The position numbers and the translations under genes are program-made. From Thermus sp. JCM 17653 (GTDB lineage Bacteria > Deinococcota > Deinococci > Deinococcales > Thermaceae): a stretch of 13,524 nt of DNA. Of the stretch, positions 12,330 through 13,524 are shown piece after piece. The notes below the pieces were generated by a model that was given only the letters and a program-made list of their open reading frames with translations, did no database searches and was not told the DNA's origin. Position 1 is the first letter of the stretch. Each line of letters begins with the position of its first letter. Location: positions 1 to 13,524 of the forward strand of contig BBBN01000016.1 in the NCBI GenBank assembly GCA_001311585.1, given 5' to 3'.

Positions 12330-13524
12330 CGCCCACCAGTTTACGGGCTAAAGCCAGCTCTTCCTCAAAGGTGCGCACCTCCCCCGGGCCCGGGCCTCGG
12401 CCACCCTCCTCAGAACCTCCCCCACCTTGGGGCCCGGGGGGAGGCCCATCTCCAAGAGGTCCCGCCCCCGGAGGACCCGCCGCCTTTCCCTGAGCCAAGC
12501 CTCCCGCTCGGGGAAAAGGGCCAGAAAAACGCTCCGCAAGGGCTCCTTGTCCAGGGCCTCCTTCGGCACCTCCTCTCCCCTCTTGGCCTGCAAGAGGAGG
12601 GCCAGGTCCTCCTGGAGGCGCTTGGGCACGGCCAGGGCCCGTGCCCTGCCCAGGGGGTCTTCCTGGGAGAAGAGCAGGAGCAAAAGCCTGGCTTCCACAA
12701 GGGCCCTTCCCAAGGTGTCCTCGGGAAGGCGGAGGCGGGCGAAGGGGGCCTTTTCGGGAAGGGAGAGGCCGTAGAGGGGCCTCAGGGCTCCCAGTTCCTC
12801 CAGAAGGGCCAGGGCCTCGTAGAAGGTGTCCTCCTCGAGGGTCAGAAGGAGCTCGTCCCGGAGGCGGCTTCTGCTGGCCGTGCGCAGCACCTCGGGCAGG
12901 AGGGCGGGAGGGAGGATGCGCAAGGCCTCCTCGGCGAAGCGGAAAGCGAGCCGGGCCGCCAGGCGGGCCCCCCGGACGATCCGGCTCGGGTCCTCCACGA
13001 AGGAAAGAGGGTGGAGGGGCCTCAGGAGGCGGGCCTCCAGGTCCTTGAGCCCCCCGTAGGTCCAAAAGCTCCAGGGTGGCCAGGGAAAGGGCCATGGCGT
13101 TCACCGTGTAGTCCCGCCTTTCCAGGTCCTTGGCGATGGGGGCCGGGCGCACCTGGGGCAGGGCCCCGGGGTAGGGGTAGACCTCCTCCCGGCTTTCCGC
13201 CAGGTCCACAGAAAGGCCGAAGGGAAGGCGCACCCGCCCGGTGCCGAAGGCGTAGTGGAGAGCGTAGCTTCCCCCGAAGCGCTCCGAAAGAAAGCGGGCC
13301 ACCTCCCCCACCCGCACCCCCGGCTCCAGCACCAGGTCCAGGTCCGGCCCCGAGCGGGAAAGCAGGGCGTCCCGCACCGCCCCGCCCACCAGGTACACCC
13401 CCTGGGGGAAAGCCTCCTTCAGGGCCAGGACCACCTGCCTGGCCCCTTCGGGCAAGGCCTCCAGGATCCTCTCCCCCAGGGTGGGCCTCGAGGCGGGCCG
13501 CTTGCGGTAGAGGTCCGTGCGGGT
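12304..13524 (-). CDS. cca: tRNA nucleotidyltransferase / poly(A) polymerase family (5' end open)
   Basis: A class II nucleotidyltransferase that completes tRNA 3' CCA ends. Seen: GVYLVGGAVRDALL and the catalytic DxD in PDLDLVLE, DLAESREEVYPYPG, the RRDYTVNAMAL motif, EDPSRIVRGARLAARLAFRF, then a helical C-terminal body. Some Deinococcus-Thermus bacteria split the work between CC-adding and A-adding enzymes; which one this is cannot be told here. The frame breaks near 13059-13063 (one extra or two missing bases, at the family's DPYGGLKDLEAR) and near 12381-12385 (missing G, ARARG-EVRTFEEEL). It ends LSPPQ at the stop at 12304. The frame stays open to the window edge (TRTDLYRKRPASRPTLGERI); the TTG at 13455 is the only in-frame start candidate seen upstream of the GGAVRD motif, with a poorly spaced ribosome site, so the gene may begin outside. 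Confidence 0.88.
   Translation of the reverse strand, partial: TRTDLYRKRPASRPTLGERILEALPEGARQVVLALKEAFPQGVYLVGGAVRDALLSRSGPDLDLVLEPGVRVGEVARFLSERFGGSYALHYAFGTGRVRLPFGLSVDLAESREEVYPYPGALPQVRPAPIAKDLERRDYTVNAMALSLATLELLDLRGAQGPGGPPPEAPPPSFLRGGPEPDRPGGPPGGPARFPLRRGGLAHPPSRPPARGAAHGQQKPPPGRAPSDPRGGHLLRGPGPSGGTGSPEAPLRPLPSRKGPLRPPPPSRGHLGKGPCGSQAFAPALLPGRPPGQGTGPGRAQAPPGGPGPPLAGQEGRGGAEGGPGQGALAERFSGPFPRAGGLAQGKAAGPPGAGPLGDGPPPGPQGGGGSEEGGRGPGPGEVRTFEEELALARKLVGDGTLSPPQ

Noticed and set aside
1..13524. CRISPR array, tRNA or rRNA genes, insertion sequence or defence system
   Set aside because: No evenly spaced direct repeats, no cloverleaf or rRNA-like stretch, and no transposase, integrase or nuclease-helicase cluster was seen on either strand.

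Overview
The window reads as a core chromosomal segment of a Thermus-type thermophile. GC content is very high, third codon positions are almost always G or C, and GTG and TTG starts are common. Some genes appear leaderless. The reconstructed Rho (426 aa), PdxS (293 aa) and zinc-site-matching IleRS (about 1042 aa) fit what I recall of T. thermophilus proteins. I cannot name the species.

Minus strand, left block (1-2717): a LysM/M23 peptidoglycan hydrolase with its own promoter, then pdxS (PLP synthase), an ArsR/SmtB metal sensor nested on the pdxS 3' end, and the metal-binding N-terminus of a P1B-type metal ATPase running off the left edge. The ATPase seems to have its own promoter overlapping an SmtB-like palindrome.

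Minus strand, 2886-4831: a transaldolase/Fsa-type gene and rho, coupled by an ATGA overlap. Their promoter lies back to back with the promoter of ileS on the plus strand, and the two share one -35 element.

Plus strand, 4897-10846: ileS preceded by a well-formed isoleucine T-box riboswitch (AUC specifier, UGGU bulge, mutually exclusive antiterminator and terminator). Next comes a leaderless-looking M24B Xaa-Pro peptidase, a LysM-RlpA cell-wall protein and endonuclease IV, packed almost without gaps.

Minus strand, 10820-13524: tRNA nucleotidyltransferase, two tandem site-2-protease (M50) paralogues and a 72-aa membrane protein, all overlapping or nearly so. The upstream M50 paralogue has lost its HExxH zinc site and looks like a pseudoprotease. 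The last gene overlaps the 3' end of endonuclease IV convergently.

Thirteen of the 14 genes carry one to three apparent single-base frameshifts, mostly a missing C or G in a short C/G run. Since rho, ileS and the other housekeeping genes are hit equally, I read these as sequencing or assembly errors, not gene decay. CDS coordinates below span the reconstructed gene; each entry says where the frame breaks.

I see no tRNA, rRNA, insertion sequence, CRISPR array, phage gene or recognisable novel multi-gene system. The points of most biological interest are the M50 pseudoprotease pair, the T-box with shared divergent promoter, the metal-sensor operator, and a hairpin family with compensatory base changes.
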